Of a stretch of 64,000 bases of DNA, positions 1 through 7,745 are shown piece after piece (the first letter of the stretch is position 1; the number at the start of each line of letters is the position of its first letter). The DNA lies in NCBI GenBank assembly GCA_964643435.1, contig CAZXPY010000002.1:76551-140550 (forward strand). Reading direction: 5' to 3'. The position numbers were made by a program, and so were the translations under genes. The notes beneath the pieces were generated by a model. The model did not search any database and had not been told where the DNA came from. It saw nothing but the letters and a program-made list of their open reading frames with translations. Origin of the DNA: CAZXPY01 sp964643435. GTDB lineage: Bacteria > Patescibacteriota > Microgenomatia > Woykebacterales > RBG-16-39-9b.

Positions 1-842
1 AAATTGCCACCTCTACTTTGTAATTCCTGTATTTGCGAAAAAGCTTCCTTTACCTTTCCGGCAAGTACAAGGTTAAGAAATTCTACACCATTAACTAAGT
101 TTTTTCCTAATATCTTTTCTACTTGCGTAAGTGAAGCCTGCGGATTAACAGCGGAGATTTTTTCCAAAAGAACTTCAGCGTCTCGGTAGGCACCAGTAGC
201 GGCTTTAGCAATAAGCTTTAAACCTTCTATCTCGATCTTAAAATTTTCGGCCGTGCTAATAAGTTTTAGCTTTTCTAAGATATTCTCTTCACTAGCAACT
301 TTAAAATCAAATCTTTGGGTTCGAGAGACAATAGTGAGAGGTAATTTATGAGGTTCGGTAGTGGCGAGAATAAATATACCATGTGGTGGTGGTTCTTCAA
401 GGGTTTTAAGCAAAGCATTAAAAGCTTCGGTAGTTAACATATGAGCTTCGTCGATAATATAAACTTTGTACTGACCTTGGATTGGAGAAAGTTTTATTTT
501 CTCCCGCAAATCCCTAATTTCATCAATACCTCGATTGGAAGCGGCGTCAATTTCAATTAAATCCAAATACCGACCTTCGGTTATCGCCTGGCAAGTACTG
601 CAGTTATTACAAGGTTCACCAAATTTTCTTAACTCCTCTTTATTTGTGGCTACCTTTTGGCAATTAATTGCTTTTGCTAGAATTCGAGCCAAAGAGGTTT
701 TCCCCGTGCCTCTTGAACCAGTAAATAGATAAGCGTGGGCGATTTTTCCTCCCTGAAGCGCTTTTAAAAGACTCTCCGTTATCGACGGCTGACCAATAAT
801 TTCCGAAATTTTTTGGGGTCGGTACTTTCGGTAAAGAACCAC
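1..842 (-). CDS. dnaX: DNA polymerase III subunit gamma/tau, C-terminus beyond the window
   Basis: Clamp-loader ATPase that loads the sliding clamp at the replication fork. Reading the minus strand from the GTG at 842 gives VVLYRKYRPQKISEIIGQ, the usual DnaX opening. A Walker A loop GSRGTGKTS follows, then a four-cysteine zinc module (Cys-x18-Cys-x2-Cys-x2-Cys, ending EPCNNCSTCQ), the DEAH box (IDEAHML) and the sensor-1 region (ATTEPHKLP). The 3' end runs off position 1, so only about 280 residues are seen. A GGGGG purine run lies about a dozen bases upstream of GTG. The gene is divergent from the DUF3465-like gene. The family call is safe; the start codon is inferred from homology because no ATG lies nearby in frame. 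Confidence 0.93.
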   Translation of the reverse strand, partial: MVLYRKYRPQKISEIIGQPSITESLLKALQGGKIAHAYLFTGSRGTGKTSLARILAKAINCQKVATNKEELRKFGEPCNNCSTCQAITEGRYLDLIEIDAASNRGIDEIRDLREKIKLSPIQGQYKVYIIDEAHMLTTEAFNALLKTLEEPPPHGIFILATTEPHKLPLTIVSRTQRFDFKVASEENILEKLKLISTAENFKIEIEGLKLIAKAATGAYRDAEVLLEKISAVNPQASLTQVEKILGKNLVNGVEFLNLVLAGKVKEAFSQIQELQSRGGN

Positions 843-886
843 AACAATTATTTTAAACCCCCTTTTTTCTAAAAACAACCCATTGC

Positions 887-916
887 TTGACACAAGTTTA
901 TAACCACCTGTAACAT
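887..916 (+). promoter_or_regulatory. Sigma-70-type promoter of the DUF3465-like gene
   Basis: A consensus -35 box TTGACA (887-892), an 18-bp spacer and a -10 box TAACAT (911-916) are visible. They would start transcription near 923, giving a leader of about 23 bases before the ATG at 946. No strong Shine-Dalgarno sequence precedes that ATG. Confidence 0.55.
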
Positions 917-945
917 TTAATTATTACTTTCACCATAAATTCCCT

Positions 946-1284
946 ATGGAACCGACCGTGGAAGAAGCCTTTTATAAGAAATTAAACAACGTTGTTTTAG
1001 CCGTGAAGGGAAGGGTTAAAGAAGTTTTAGAAGACGATACTGGAGCTTCCCCTCACCAAAGATTTATCGTCGAAGTGCATTCTGGACATACTGTGTTAGT
1101 GGCGCATAATTTAGAACGTGCTTATCGTGTACCCGTAAAAATTGGTGACAGCGTAGAGGCTCGCGGTACCTTTGTCTGGAACAAATATGGTGGATTGTTG
1201 CATAATACTCATCATGATGATCGTGGCGAACACGAAGATGGTTGGGTCATTTTAGGCGAAAAAAAGCCCAGCCCCTCTAATTGA
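946..1284 (+). CDS. DUF3465-like protein, function unknown
   Basis: A 112-residue soluble protein resembling the DUF3465 family: HQRFIVEVHSGHTVLVAHN in the middle, a GD...ARGTFVWNKYGG strand, and the terminal pattern LLHNTHHDDRGEHEDGW rich in histidines. The recurring His/Asp residues could bind metal, but that is inference, since the family has no assigned biochemical role I can state. It has its own promoter (887-916), faces away from dnaX, and its 3' end overlaps a hairpin that serves as terminator for the convergent membrane-protein gene. No signal peptide is visible. Confidence 0.75.
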   Translation: MEPTVEEAFYKKLNNVVLAVKGRVKEVLEDDTGASPHQRFIVEVHSGHTVLVAHNLERAYRVPVKIGDSVEARGTFVWNKYGGLLHNTHHDDRGEHEDGWVILGEKKPSPSN

Positions 1285-1294
1285 AAGGCTGGGT
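1259..1294 (-). terminator. Intrinsic terminator for the minus-strand small membrane gene and mfd
   Basis: Stem CCCAGCC (1267-1273) pairs with GGCTGGG (1287-1293). Read on the minus strand it is followed by seven Ts (1265-1259). On the plus strand no T-tract follows, so it works mainly for the minus-strand transcript. It overlaps the last codons of the convergent DUF3465-like gene. Confidence 0.7.
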
Positions 1295-1344
1295 CAGCTG
1301 CCCTTATTCGGTCCGTCATCGAAAAAACCATTTACCTCTTCCTT

Positions 1345-1665
1345 TCAATCTCTAGGTATAATGGCGTAACGTATTACCAAGTAAACCACCCAAACATAGG
1401 TAAAAGCGACAAAACCCACTGCTACCTTGCCCAACCAGCTGTAGGAGATGGATAGATTAAATGCTATCACTGCCACAATCAGCAGTACAACAGCTGGACT
1501 AAGCAAAAGAACGAGTTTCAAGCAAACAGCAGCTATTCTAAGAACCCAAACCCGGAAGCTTGGGTAATACCCATTGCTGCCCCTAACAAAATCTTGTTCG
1601 GCCAAAATCTCTTCTACTTGCCGCCGGATTGTCTTTGAAACAACATCCCCTTTGTTGTCAGGCAA
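1345..1665 (-). CDS. Small two-helix membrane protein, unknown
   Basis: A 106-residue protein with a charged N-terminal 35 residues and two hydrophobic segments (about 50-69 and 80-100), so probably an inner-membrane protein. No family is recognised. The start is a TTG at 1665 preceded by AAAGGGGAG at good spacing, all inside the last codons of mfd (8-base overlap), which implies translational coupling. A hairpin terminator lies just downstream. The N-terminal residues 7-24 could form an amphipathic helix. Whether it has anything to do with repair is unknown; the coupling is the only link. Confidence 0.6.
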   Translation of the reverse strand: MPDNKGDVVSKTIRRQVEEILAEQDFVRGSNGYYPSFRVWVLRIAAVCLKLVLLLSPAVVLLIVAVIAFNLSISYSWLGKVAVGFVAFTYVWVVYLVIRYAIIPRD

Positions 1666-3601
1666 GGCTTTTCTCCCCTTTCATATGCTCAACCGCTTGA
1701 TTAAGCAGCTGCACGTACAGTTCGAAGCCGACGAGGCTGATATTACCACTTTGGGCTGTTCCAAGCAAATTTCCGGCCCCGCGGATTTCTAAATCTTTTT
1801 TGGCAATCTTGAAACCTGCCCCAAGTTCTGTTTTCTCGCCAATTATTGCCAGCCGCTCAAACGCACTAGCGGTTGGTAGATAACCTTTTGGATAAAAAAG
1901 AAGGGCGTAAGCTTGTCGCTCGCTTCGCCCGACTCTGCCACGAAGTTGATGTAAATCGGCTAGTCCAAAACGGTGCGCATCTTCGATAAGAATCGTATTT
2001 ACGTTTGGCATATCAAGACCAGATCCAATGATGGTAGTACAAACCAACACGTCTGCCTTCCCTGAATAAAATTGTTCCATTACCGCCGCGAGTTCTGGCT
2101 CTCTTTGCTGCCCGTGGGCGTAGACCACTCTTGCTTTAGGGATTAAACTCGCGATCTCCATTGCTTTTCTGGCGATAGCCGCCACATTATTAAACACGTA
2201 ATATACCTGTCCGCCCCGGAAAAGTTCTTTACTAATCGCTTCCTTCACTTCCCTTTCATCGTATTTCCCAACAAATGTTCTAATTGGTTGGCGTCCTTGT
2301 GGTGCTTCTTTCAACACCGAAATATCGCGCAAACTGGCGAGAGACATATGTAAGGTCCTTGGAATCGGTGTAGCACTCATCGAAAGAACATCGAGACTGG
2401 TACGCAAACTCTTTAATTTTTCCTTAGCGGCTACCCCAAAACGATGTTCCTCATCAATAATTAAAAGTCCGAGATTTTTAAATCGTACATCTGGTGAAAG
2501 GAGCCGTTGAGTGCCAATGATTAGATCGATACTTCCTTGCTTTAACTCTTCCACAATAATCTTTTGGACTTTTTCGTCACGAAAACGGGAAAACATCTCT
2601 AACTTAACCGGAAACCTTTTTAGTCTTTGAGAAAAAAGCTGAAAGTGTTGGGCCGCTAAAATGGTGGTTGGCACAAGAACGACCACTTGTTTATTACCTT
2701 GAACAACTTTGAAAGCGGCTCTTACAGCAACTTCGGTTTTGCCAAAACCAACATCGCCTACTAAAATCCGGTCCATTGGTTTCGTAGCTTCTAAATCTTC
2801 CTTTATTTCTTTGGTCGTCTTTATCTGATCAGCCGTTTCTTGGTATTCAAAGGAGGTTTCTAGCTCTCTCTGCCAAGGAGTATCAGGTGAATATGGGGAT
2901 CGACTGACTATTTCCCGTCTTGCATACAGGAGCAAAAGATTGCGGGCTACTTCTAACAGCGATTGCGTTACTTTTTGTTTGATTCTTTCCCAGCCGCTTC
3001 CCCCTAAAATAGCCAATTTTGGTTTATAACCCGGCCTTCCGATATATTTTGTCAGCCTTTCTATTTGCCCAACTGGCACATAGAGCTTATCGCCTTTAGC
3101 GTACTCCACGGCTAAAAAAGGGCGAACGTGGGGTTGAGAAGTTGTAAAGGACGGTCCAAGTTCGCCTATCACACCTAAAAACCTTCCGATCCCGTGATCT
3201 ATATGGACTACTAAATCCCCTACGTCTATTTCTGATAAAAAAAGTCTTTCAATTTTACCTCCACCAGAAGGAAACGTGCTTCTTTTTGTCCATTTAGGAG
3301 CAAGTTTTGGGGTAACCCCGAAAGGAACAATGTATATTTCCTTAAGGTTTTTTACCTTAATTTGGGTAAGATAATTGAACAAATATATATTTTCAATTTT
3401 ATCACCAATCAAATCAATCCGAACCGGTAGTTTGTATCTCTCCAACCAGATATCGATTAAATTGCCTCTCCGGCCAAATTCTCCTTCTTTAGTAGGAGTA
3501 GAGGTACGAAAATTTTCGTAGTCTAAACGGATTAGCTTGTCGATTAATTCGCTGCTTTCAATTTTTTGTTTCAATTTTAGAATTAAACCTTCTTTTTCCA
3601 T
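1658..3601 (-). CDS. mfd: Short transcription-repair coupling factor (Mfd-like translocase)
   Basis: About 647 residues against about 1,150 for E. coli Mfd. In order: a remnant of the UvrB-like module (GEFGRRGNLIDIWL, about 40-85), a CarD/RID RNA-polymerase-interaction domain (VGDLVVHIDHGIGRFLG), then the RecG-like translocase with Walker A (GDVGFGKTE), the DEEH box (LLIIDEEHRFG), the SATPIPRTL motif and the motif VI region (QLRGRVGRSE). It ends shortly after GAGNLLGTAQSG. The UvrA-binding N-terminal domains and the autoinhibitory C-terminal D7 domain are missing. The start is ATG 3601 with AGGGGAG eight bases upstream. By family knowledge it should push stalled polymerase; how it would recruit UvrA is unclear. 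Confidence 0.88.
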   Translation of the reverse strand: MEKEGLILKLKQKIESSELIDKLIRLDYENFRTSTPTKEGEFGRRGNLIDIWLERYKLPVRIDLIGDKIENIYLFNYLTQIKVKNLKEIYIVPFGVTPKLAPKWTKRSTFPSGGGKIERLFLSEIDVGDLVVHIDHGIGRFLGVIGELGPSFTTSQPHVRPFLAVEYAKGDKLYVPVGQIERLTKYIGRPGYKPKLAILGGSGWERIKQKVTQSLLEVARNLLLLYARREIVSRSPYSPDTPWQRELETSFEYQETADQIKTTKEIKEDLEATKPMDRILVGDVGFGKTEVAVRAAFKVVQGNKQVVVLVPTTILAAQHFQLFSQRLKRFPVKLEMFSRFRDEKVQKIIVEELKQGSIDLIIGTQRLLSPDVRFKNLGLLIIDEEHRFGVAAKEKLKSLRTSLDVLSMSATPIPRTLHMSLASLRDISVLKEAPQGRQPIRTFVGKYDEREVKEAISKELFRGGQVYYVFNNVAAIARKAMEIASLIPKARVVYAHGQQREPELAAVMEQFYSGKADVLVCTTIIGSGLDMPNVNTILIEDAHRFGLADLHQLRGRVGRSERQAYALLFYPKGYLPTASAFERLAIIGEKTELGAGFKIAKKDLEIRGAGNLLGTAQSGNISLVGFELYVQLLNQAVEHMKGEKSLA

Positions 3602-3645
3602 ACGCAAAACTCCCCTAATGAAAAGTTTAGGGTGGGTGTTTTATA

Positions 3646-4170
3646 TTATTCTTTTAACCAGTTAATAACTACTTTACTAGCTTCTTCTACAAGGGTTTGG
3701 ATTTCTTCAGTCTGCGAAAAATCTTGCAAAACCCAATCATCTGTTTCAATTGGTCCGGCAGCTGCCGGAGGGCGACCAATACCTATTCGTGCACGATTAA
3801 ACTCCACTGACCCAAGCGCTTCTATTACTGATTCAACTCCTTTATGACCAGCCGAACCTCGAGCAAATTGAAGTTTGATTCTACCAAATTCTAAATCAAC
3901 ATCATCGTGCACTAACAAAAGGTCTTTTGGTTTTAATTTATAAAAATTAATTATTCTTTTAACTACCCTACCAGAATCATTCATAAAGATTTGGGGTTTA
4001 ATTAAAAGTTTATTTTTATCTAAAAAATACAAAATCGCTTCGAATTTTTTATTGATATGAGGGCTTACCACGTAGGTTTTGATAATCTGATCCAAAACCA
4101 TAAAACCAAGATTGTGCCTGTTTCTTGCATACTTTTCTCCAGGATTTCCAAGACCCACTGCTATTTTCAT
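3646..4170 (-). CDS. pth: Peptidyl-tRNA hydrolase
   Basis: A 174-residue enzyme that releases tRNA from drop-off peptidyl-tRNA in the cytoplasm. The N-terminus has the family signature GLGNPGEKYARNRHNLGF with the catalytic His in RHN, then MNDSG and the VHDDVDL aspartates. The position that is Asn in E. coli GHNG (N114) reads Lys here (SAGHKGVESV), a variant I recall from related lineages but cannot verify. It ends with the IGIGRPP motif. It lies 44 bases upstream of mfd on the same strand, so co-transcription is likely. Confidence 0.95.
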   Translation of the reverse strand: MKIAVGLGNPGEKYARNRHNLGFMVLDQIIKTYVVSPHINKKFEAILYFLDKNKLLIKPQIFMNDSGRVVKRIINFYKLKPKDLLLVHDDVDLEFGRIKLQFARGSAGHKGVESVIEALGSVEFNRARIGIGRPPAAAGPIETDDWVLQDFSQTEEIQTLVEEASKVVINWLKE

Positions 4171-4259
4171 TGCTTTTAGCTTACCCGCCTAGTAGTATTT
4201 TTGCAATTACTCGTGATAAAATTAGGCAAAACTATCGAGGAGGGTATCGAGGAGGGAGA

Positions 4260-4598
4260 ATGATGATCCTAACAAAAATAACCGACATCAGCAACTGCGG
4301 TCCCGACAGTAAAGGAATCGGATCGTTGGTCTATCTTACTTCTGGCGAGTGGTTTCCAATCGAAACTGAAGTTGATGACCGCGATGACTTAATAGGATTA
4401 GACGTGATCCATTTTCCGGGATTGGCTACTTGGCAGATAGAAGTAGCTAACGAGAAAATTGTATTCAAGCGAGTCCTCTTCCATACTAGGAACTGGATTT
4501 ATGGTCACGAACACATTCCAGAAGGAGCAAGTGCGGATCTAGCAGTTTTACGCTTCTTTGGATTGAGAGAAAATACTCCAGAGTTGGCAACTGCCTAA
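4260..4598 (+). CDS. Hypothetical 112-residue protein
   Basis: The start is placed at the ATGATG at 4260/4263 because a strong GGAGGGAG ribosome-binding site sits directly upstream; an upstream extension of the frame would antisense pth. The 12-base unit containing GAGGAGGG occurs twice in tandem here (about 4233-4258), giving two Shine-Dalgarno sequences. The product is soluble and acidic (ETEVDDRDDLIG), with no domain I recognise. A clear terminator follows at 4622-4653, so this is a single-gene transcription unit. Function unknown. Confidence 0.6.
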   Translation: MMILTKITDISNCGPDSKGIGSLVYLTSGEWFPIETEVDDRDDLIGLDVIHFPGLATWQIEVANEKIVFKRVLFHTRNWIYGHEHIPEGASADLAVLRFFGLRENTPELATA

Positions 4599-4621
4599 AC
4601 CCAAACCAACTCCGCTACGTT

Positions 4622-4653
4622 AGGCCTCAAACTCCCTTTTGGGGCCTTCTTTT
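4622..4653 (+). terminator. Intrinsic terminator after the 4260-4598 gene
   Basis: GGCCTCAAA pairs with TTTGGGGCC (one G-U pair) and is followed by TTCTTTTT on the plus strand. Confidence 0.75.
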
Positions 4654-4778
4654 TAATAAAAGAAAGAAGGTATGGTGTGCGTCAAATTTGTGCGTAGAAG
4701 TTGAACTTCGGAAGCTAATTTTTGACCAATTTTTGCTCGAGCAGAAATTGCCAAAATATGAATCTGATAAAATTAGGC

Positions 4779-5240
4779 TTAAATCTGAATTGAGGCGAGG
4801 ATTTGCTTTTCGAGGGATCCCATTTGGACGGTTTCGGCGGGTTTTTCGTGATCGTAACCCAGTAGATGCAAAAGCCCGTGCGTTGCTAAAAAATTCACTC
4901 TTTGCTCAACTAAAACGTTTTCTTTAGTGGCTTCGGCTAGCGCCTGCGGGTAAGAAATTACAATATCGCCTAAATCAAGATAGTCTCTTTCTTTTTTTAA
5001 AGATTTAACTTGCGTTTTTACGTTTTCGTTTTGGGAGAAGGAAAGGACATTTGTGGTTTTATCAATTCCTCGATACTTTCTATTGAGAAGCCTCATCTTT
5101 CGATCACCAATTATACTTAAGCCGACCTGCGTTTTTCCTTTAATTTTTAAAGTAGTCAAAACTTTCTCAAGAAAGTTTCTTAGCTCTTTTCTTTTTAGTT
5201 TATAACGCGGCTCAACATTAACATATATCTTAAAACTCAT
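4779..5240 (-). CDS. ybeY: Endoribonuclease YbeY, rRNA maturation factor
   Basis: A metal-dependent RNase acting in 16S rRNA 3' maturation and 70S quality control. The C-terminal zinc motif HGLLHLLGYDH gives His121, His125 and His131, and the YRGIDKTTNVLSF motif is typical. The start is ATG 5240 (MSFKIYV), which overlaps the end of rpsU by 11 bases; the longer frame to 5291 is only the rpsU overlap. Translational coupling with the S21 gene makes sense, since both act on the small subunit. At 153 residues it has normal family length. Confidence 0.93.
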   Translation of the reverse strand: MSFKIYVNVEPRYKLKRKELRNFLEKVLTTLKIKGKTQVGLSIIGDRKMRLLNRKYRGIDKTTNVLSFSQNENVKTQVKSLKKERDYLDLGDIVISYPQALAEATKENVLVEQRVNFLATHGLLHLLGYDHEKPAETVQMGSLEKQILASIQI

Positions 5241-5430
5241 TCTTACGGAAGGTTTTGCGGGCACGATAAGCTTCCTCTCGTTTTCTAACAACCGAGGGTT
5301 TTTCGTAAAATTCTCGTTTCTTTAGCTCATCAAGGATACCGTCCATAGCTACTTTTTTATTAAATTTTCGGATTAAAACTTCAACCGGTTCGCCTTCATG
5401 CGCTACAACTTTGGTCACAGATAAATGCAC
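5230..5430 (-). CDS. rpsU: Small-subunit ribosomal protein bS21
   Basis: A 66-residue basic protein of the 30S subunit. GEPVEVLIRKFNKKV and the REFYEKPSVVRKREE stretch are diagnostic, and the C-terminus is Arg/Lys-rich. A strong GAGGAGG ribosome-binding site lies directly upstream of ATG 5430. It sits between the HIT gene (13 bases upstream) and ybeY (overlapping), forming a three-gene operon. Confidence 0.95.
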   Translation of the reverse strand: MHLSVTKVVAHEGEPVEVLIRKFNKKVAMDGILDELKKREFYEKPSVVRKREEAYRARKTFRKNEF

Positions 5431-5443
5431 CTCCTCTCAAGGA

Positions 5444-5755
5444 TTAATCCCCTTCCAGATGCCAATGCAAATGCGGAATGTGTTGATACTTCCCCCCATT
5501 AAACACTACCCTGTAGGCGCTTTCTATATTCTTTTCCTTAATTATATCATGCACTATTTCAACCATCTCTTGCAACAGCCAAGCATGCTCCTTTTTGATT
5601 GATAGGAAAGTATCTAAATGCTCTCTTGGCACCACTAAGATATGGATCCTTGCTTTTGGGGTTATATCATTAAAGGCGACTACGTTTTTGCTTTTCTTAA
5701 CAATATTTGTCTCTAATTTCCCGCTTACAATCTGACAAAAAATACAATCTTTCAT
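5444..5755 (-). CDS. HIT-family nucleotide hydrolase (Hint-like)
   Basis: A 103-residue histidine-triad protein. It begins MKDCIFCQIVSGK (zinc-type CxxC followed by IVxG), has VVPREHL, and ends with the catalytic triad HLHWH (His95, His97, His99). It would act as a purine nucleoside phosphoramidase or nucleotidyl hydrolase; the physiological substrate cannot be read from sequence. It is the first gene of the HIT-rpsU-ybeY operon. Confidence 0.9.
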   Translation of the reverse strand: MKDCIFCQIVSGKLETNIVKKSKNVVAFNDITPKARIHILVVPREHLDTFLSIKKEHAWLLQEMVEIVHDIIKEKNIESAYRVVFNGGKYQHIPHLHWHLEGD

Positions 5756-5791
5756 GATCTTATGATAACAAATTAATTTAATACTCTCAAC

Positions 5792-6858
5792 TTAAATTTT
5801 GGATTTTAGATTCTCTAACACCTCGTAAGGTACCTTTAAATAGAAATCGGTAAACCCAAGGGCTTTACCAGCCGAGCCAAAACCGTGGTAATCACTGCCG
5901 CCAGTAATAAGCAAGTTTTCTTTCTGGCAGATTTTTTCGAAATGTTCCACGCAAATTTTTGTATCTTTCTGCGTTTCCCGATGAGCGTAAACTTCAAGTC
6001 CGTCTAACCCGAATTTAATTAAATTAGAGAGATAATTTTCGTTAAAAATTATTTCACCCTCTTGTTTCTTAGCTAGGCTCCAACAAGGATGGGCTAAAAT
6101 TGCGATTCCACGAACTGCGTGGATTAGCCTAATTGCCTCTTTTGGCGCTATTGTTTCTCTTGACTCGTAGGCAGGTGCGCCCGGTATTAAATATTTGACA
6201 ATAAAATCTCCGGTTGTGGGAATTTTGCCAAAATCTCTTATTAATCTATCCCTATTTTGGGTATCGTTTATGACTAACCAAGCAATATGGGGTTGGACAA
6301 TCGTCCCTCTCGCCAAAACTCTTAGGTCGCCAAAATCTATTTGGTAACCAAGAGAATTTAGATTATTGATCACTTTTTCTGCTCTTTTTCTTCGCTCCTC
6401 CTGAAAGCTCTTCAAAGTTTCTTTAAAGGGTCTGTTTTTCCAGTCAATAAAAAATCCCAGAAAATGAAATTCTTGAGTGGCGTCTGGATAACTCGTAATT
6501 TCTACTCCCGAAACTATCTCAATCCCTAACTTTTTTCCAGCTATAATCGCTTCCTCTAAACCATCGATATTATCGTGATCAGTAATCGCAATTGCCGCTA
6601 AATTAGCGNNNNNNNNNNNNNNNNNNNNNNNNNNNNNNNNNNNNNNNNNNNNNNNNNNNNNNNNNNNNNNNNNNNNNNNNNNNNNNNNNNNNNNNNNNNN
6701 NNNNNNNNCTCTAAACCATCGATATTATCGTGATCAGTAATCGCAATTGCCGCTAAATTAGCGTTCTTTGCTTCTTGAACCAGTTCGGACGGTGTTAGCG
6801 CTCCGTCAGAAAAAACCGTATGGGTATGTAAGTCAATGGTTCGACTATTTGTAACCAT
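5792..6858 (-). CDS. PHP-domain phosphoesterase (TrpH/YciV-like), interrupted by a scaffold gap
   Basis: Two in-frame pieces (6763-6858 and 5792-6608) join into one protein of about 300 residues once the 100-N gap and one copy of the duplicated 55-bp flank are removed. The N-terminus has DLHTHTVFSDG (metal-binding HxH) and ITDHDNIDGLE; the middle has GVEITSYP; later come the metal ligands ILAHPCWS and TGGSDYHG. This matches the PHP family that hydrolyses 3',5'-nucleoside bisphosphates or oligonucleotide ends in the cytoplasm. The apparent truncation is an assembly artefact, not a pseudogene. Confidence 0.85.
6554..6763. other. Scaffold gap with un-merged 55-bp contig overlap
   Basis: The 55 bases 6554-6608 directly before the 100 Ns (6609-6708) are repeated exactly at 6709-6763 directly after it. 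The coding frame of the PHP gene is restored by deleting the Ns and one copy. An overlap of exactly 55 suggests de Bruijn contigs built with k=55 that were not joined (inference). Confidence 0.9.
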
Positions 6859-6924
6859 CCGTAGATTTTAACTTTTTTTGGCAAATAGAGCAACCTAAAA
6901 AGAAACTTCTGCTGGTTTCCCCGA

Positions 6925-7278
6925 CTATTTTCTTTTTGGGGATTTTTTCCGCACTTTGGCGAACCGGTGAGCGGAAATGATAAAGGACCACACTGCTTCT
7001 ATCTCTTCTTCACTTATTATTTCGCCTTCCACCCAGGTTTTTCCGAATTCGAATTTTTCAAAATCACCACTTTCAAGGGCTTTAACAAAATCTACTGGCG
7101 AAAGTATCAATAGTATATGTAAATAATTTTCGTCAATTACCTTGTACCCACAAAAGAATTTGTCTTCGCTATGGGCGCCGATCCAACCAAAAGAGCGTGT
7201 CCAGCGAATAGGTCCTAAACTCTCAATTTTTTGAATTAATATTTCCTCAAGTGTCACCTTAATAATTTCCTGAGGCAA
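6925..7278 (-). CDS. Hypothetical 117-residue protein downstream of the TrpR-like gene
   Basis: A soluble protein with an alpha/beta pattern (FGWIGAHSEDKFFCGYKVID, then LHILLILSPVDF and WVEGEIISEEEIEAVW) and a very basic C-terminus. It faintly recalls small YjbR/DUF1801-type proteins, but I cannot assign a family. It overlaps the end of the TrpR-like gene by 20 bases and is therefore translated from the same mRNA; it may share that regulator's function or simply be its passenger. No signal peptide or membrane segment. Confidence 0.65.
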   Translation of the reverse strand: MPQEIIKVTLEEILIQKIESLGPIRWTRSFGWIGAHSEDKFFCGYKVIDENYLHILLILSPVDFVKALESGDFEKFEFGKTWVEGEIISEEEIEAVWSFIISAHRFAKVRKKSPKRK

Positions 7279-7675
7279 GCTTAGCCCTTGCTTTCATATC
7301 TCCTTTTGCTACCAGTGCAAGCTCAATCATTTTAATTAACCGGTTTGTACCTTTTGTTTTCTTTGGCGGTTTAATCCAACCAGACAAATTTTCCTTAAAC
7401 TTCTCACTTTTATATCCCAATGTTGTCCTAGTTGTCCGAATGGTTTCATTACTAACTTTTAAAACATCTTCGATTTGCCAATCACTGTAACCACTAAGTA
7501 GCATTATATAAAGAGCTAATCTCTTGGAGGTCATCGTCTTTTCTTCCTTTGTAAGAAATTCGGAGAGAAAATCGCTTAACTTATATTCATCAAATGATGA
7601 TATAACCTCTACTAAAGTACTGTGTATTTGTTCCCAAACCGAATTTTGCAATAACTTCTTAGACGCTCTCGGCAT
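7259..7675 (-). CDS. TrpR/YerC-type helix-turn-helix repressor
   Basis: A 138-residue DNA-binding protein of the Trp-repressor superfamily. The N-terminal half (SDFLSEFLTKEEKTMTSKRLA) matches the TrpR/YerC helices that read 'LLTPSEREALATRVRI' in E. coli TrpR, followed by the recognition HTH (GYSDWQIEDVLKVSNETIRT). The tail is basic. A perfect 24-bp palindrome covers the promoter immediately upstream, so autorepression is likely. No tryptophan genes are in the window, and most lineages of this kind lack them, so the ligand is unknown. Start ATG 7675; the -10 box lies only seven bases upstream, so the mRNA may be leaderless. Confidence 0.8.
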   Translation of the reverse strand: MPRASKKLLQNSVWEQIHSTLVEVISSFDEYKLSDFLSEFLTKEEKTMTSKRLALYIMLLSGYSDWQIEDVLKVSNETIRTTRTTLGYKSEKFKENLSGWIKPPKKTKGTNRLIKMIELALVAKGDMKARAKLASGNY

Positions 7676-7678
7676 ATA

Positions 7679-7712
7679 TCCAAGTATACTAGTATACTTG
7701 GAGACAAGTCAA
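7679..7712 (-). promoter_or_regulatory. Promoter with 24-bp palindromic operator of the TrpR-like gene
   Basis: On the minus strand: -35 TTGACT (7712-7707), 18-bp spacer, -10 TATACT (7688-7683). The palindrome 7679-7702 is perfect (half-site TCCAAGTATACT) and covers the -10 box. Its centre ACTAGT resembles the CTAG-centred operators of TrpR. A repressor bound here would block polymerase directly. Confidence 0.75.
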
Positions 7713-7745
7713 TAAGGCTTCTAGGGGACTTAAACTTTAATTGAT

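Noticed and set aside
4688..4927. Plus-strand 79-codon ORF
   Set aside because: Antisense to the 3' part of ybeY, which has clear family motifs; no ribosome-binding site.
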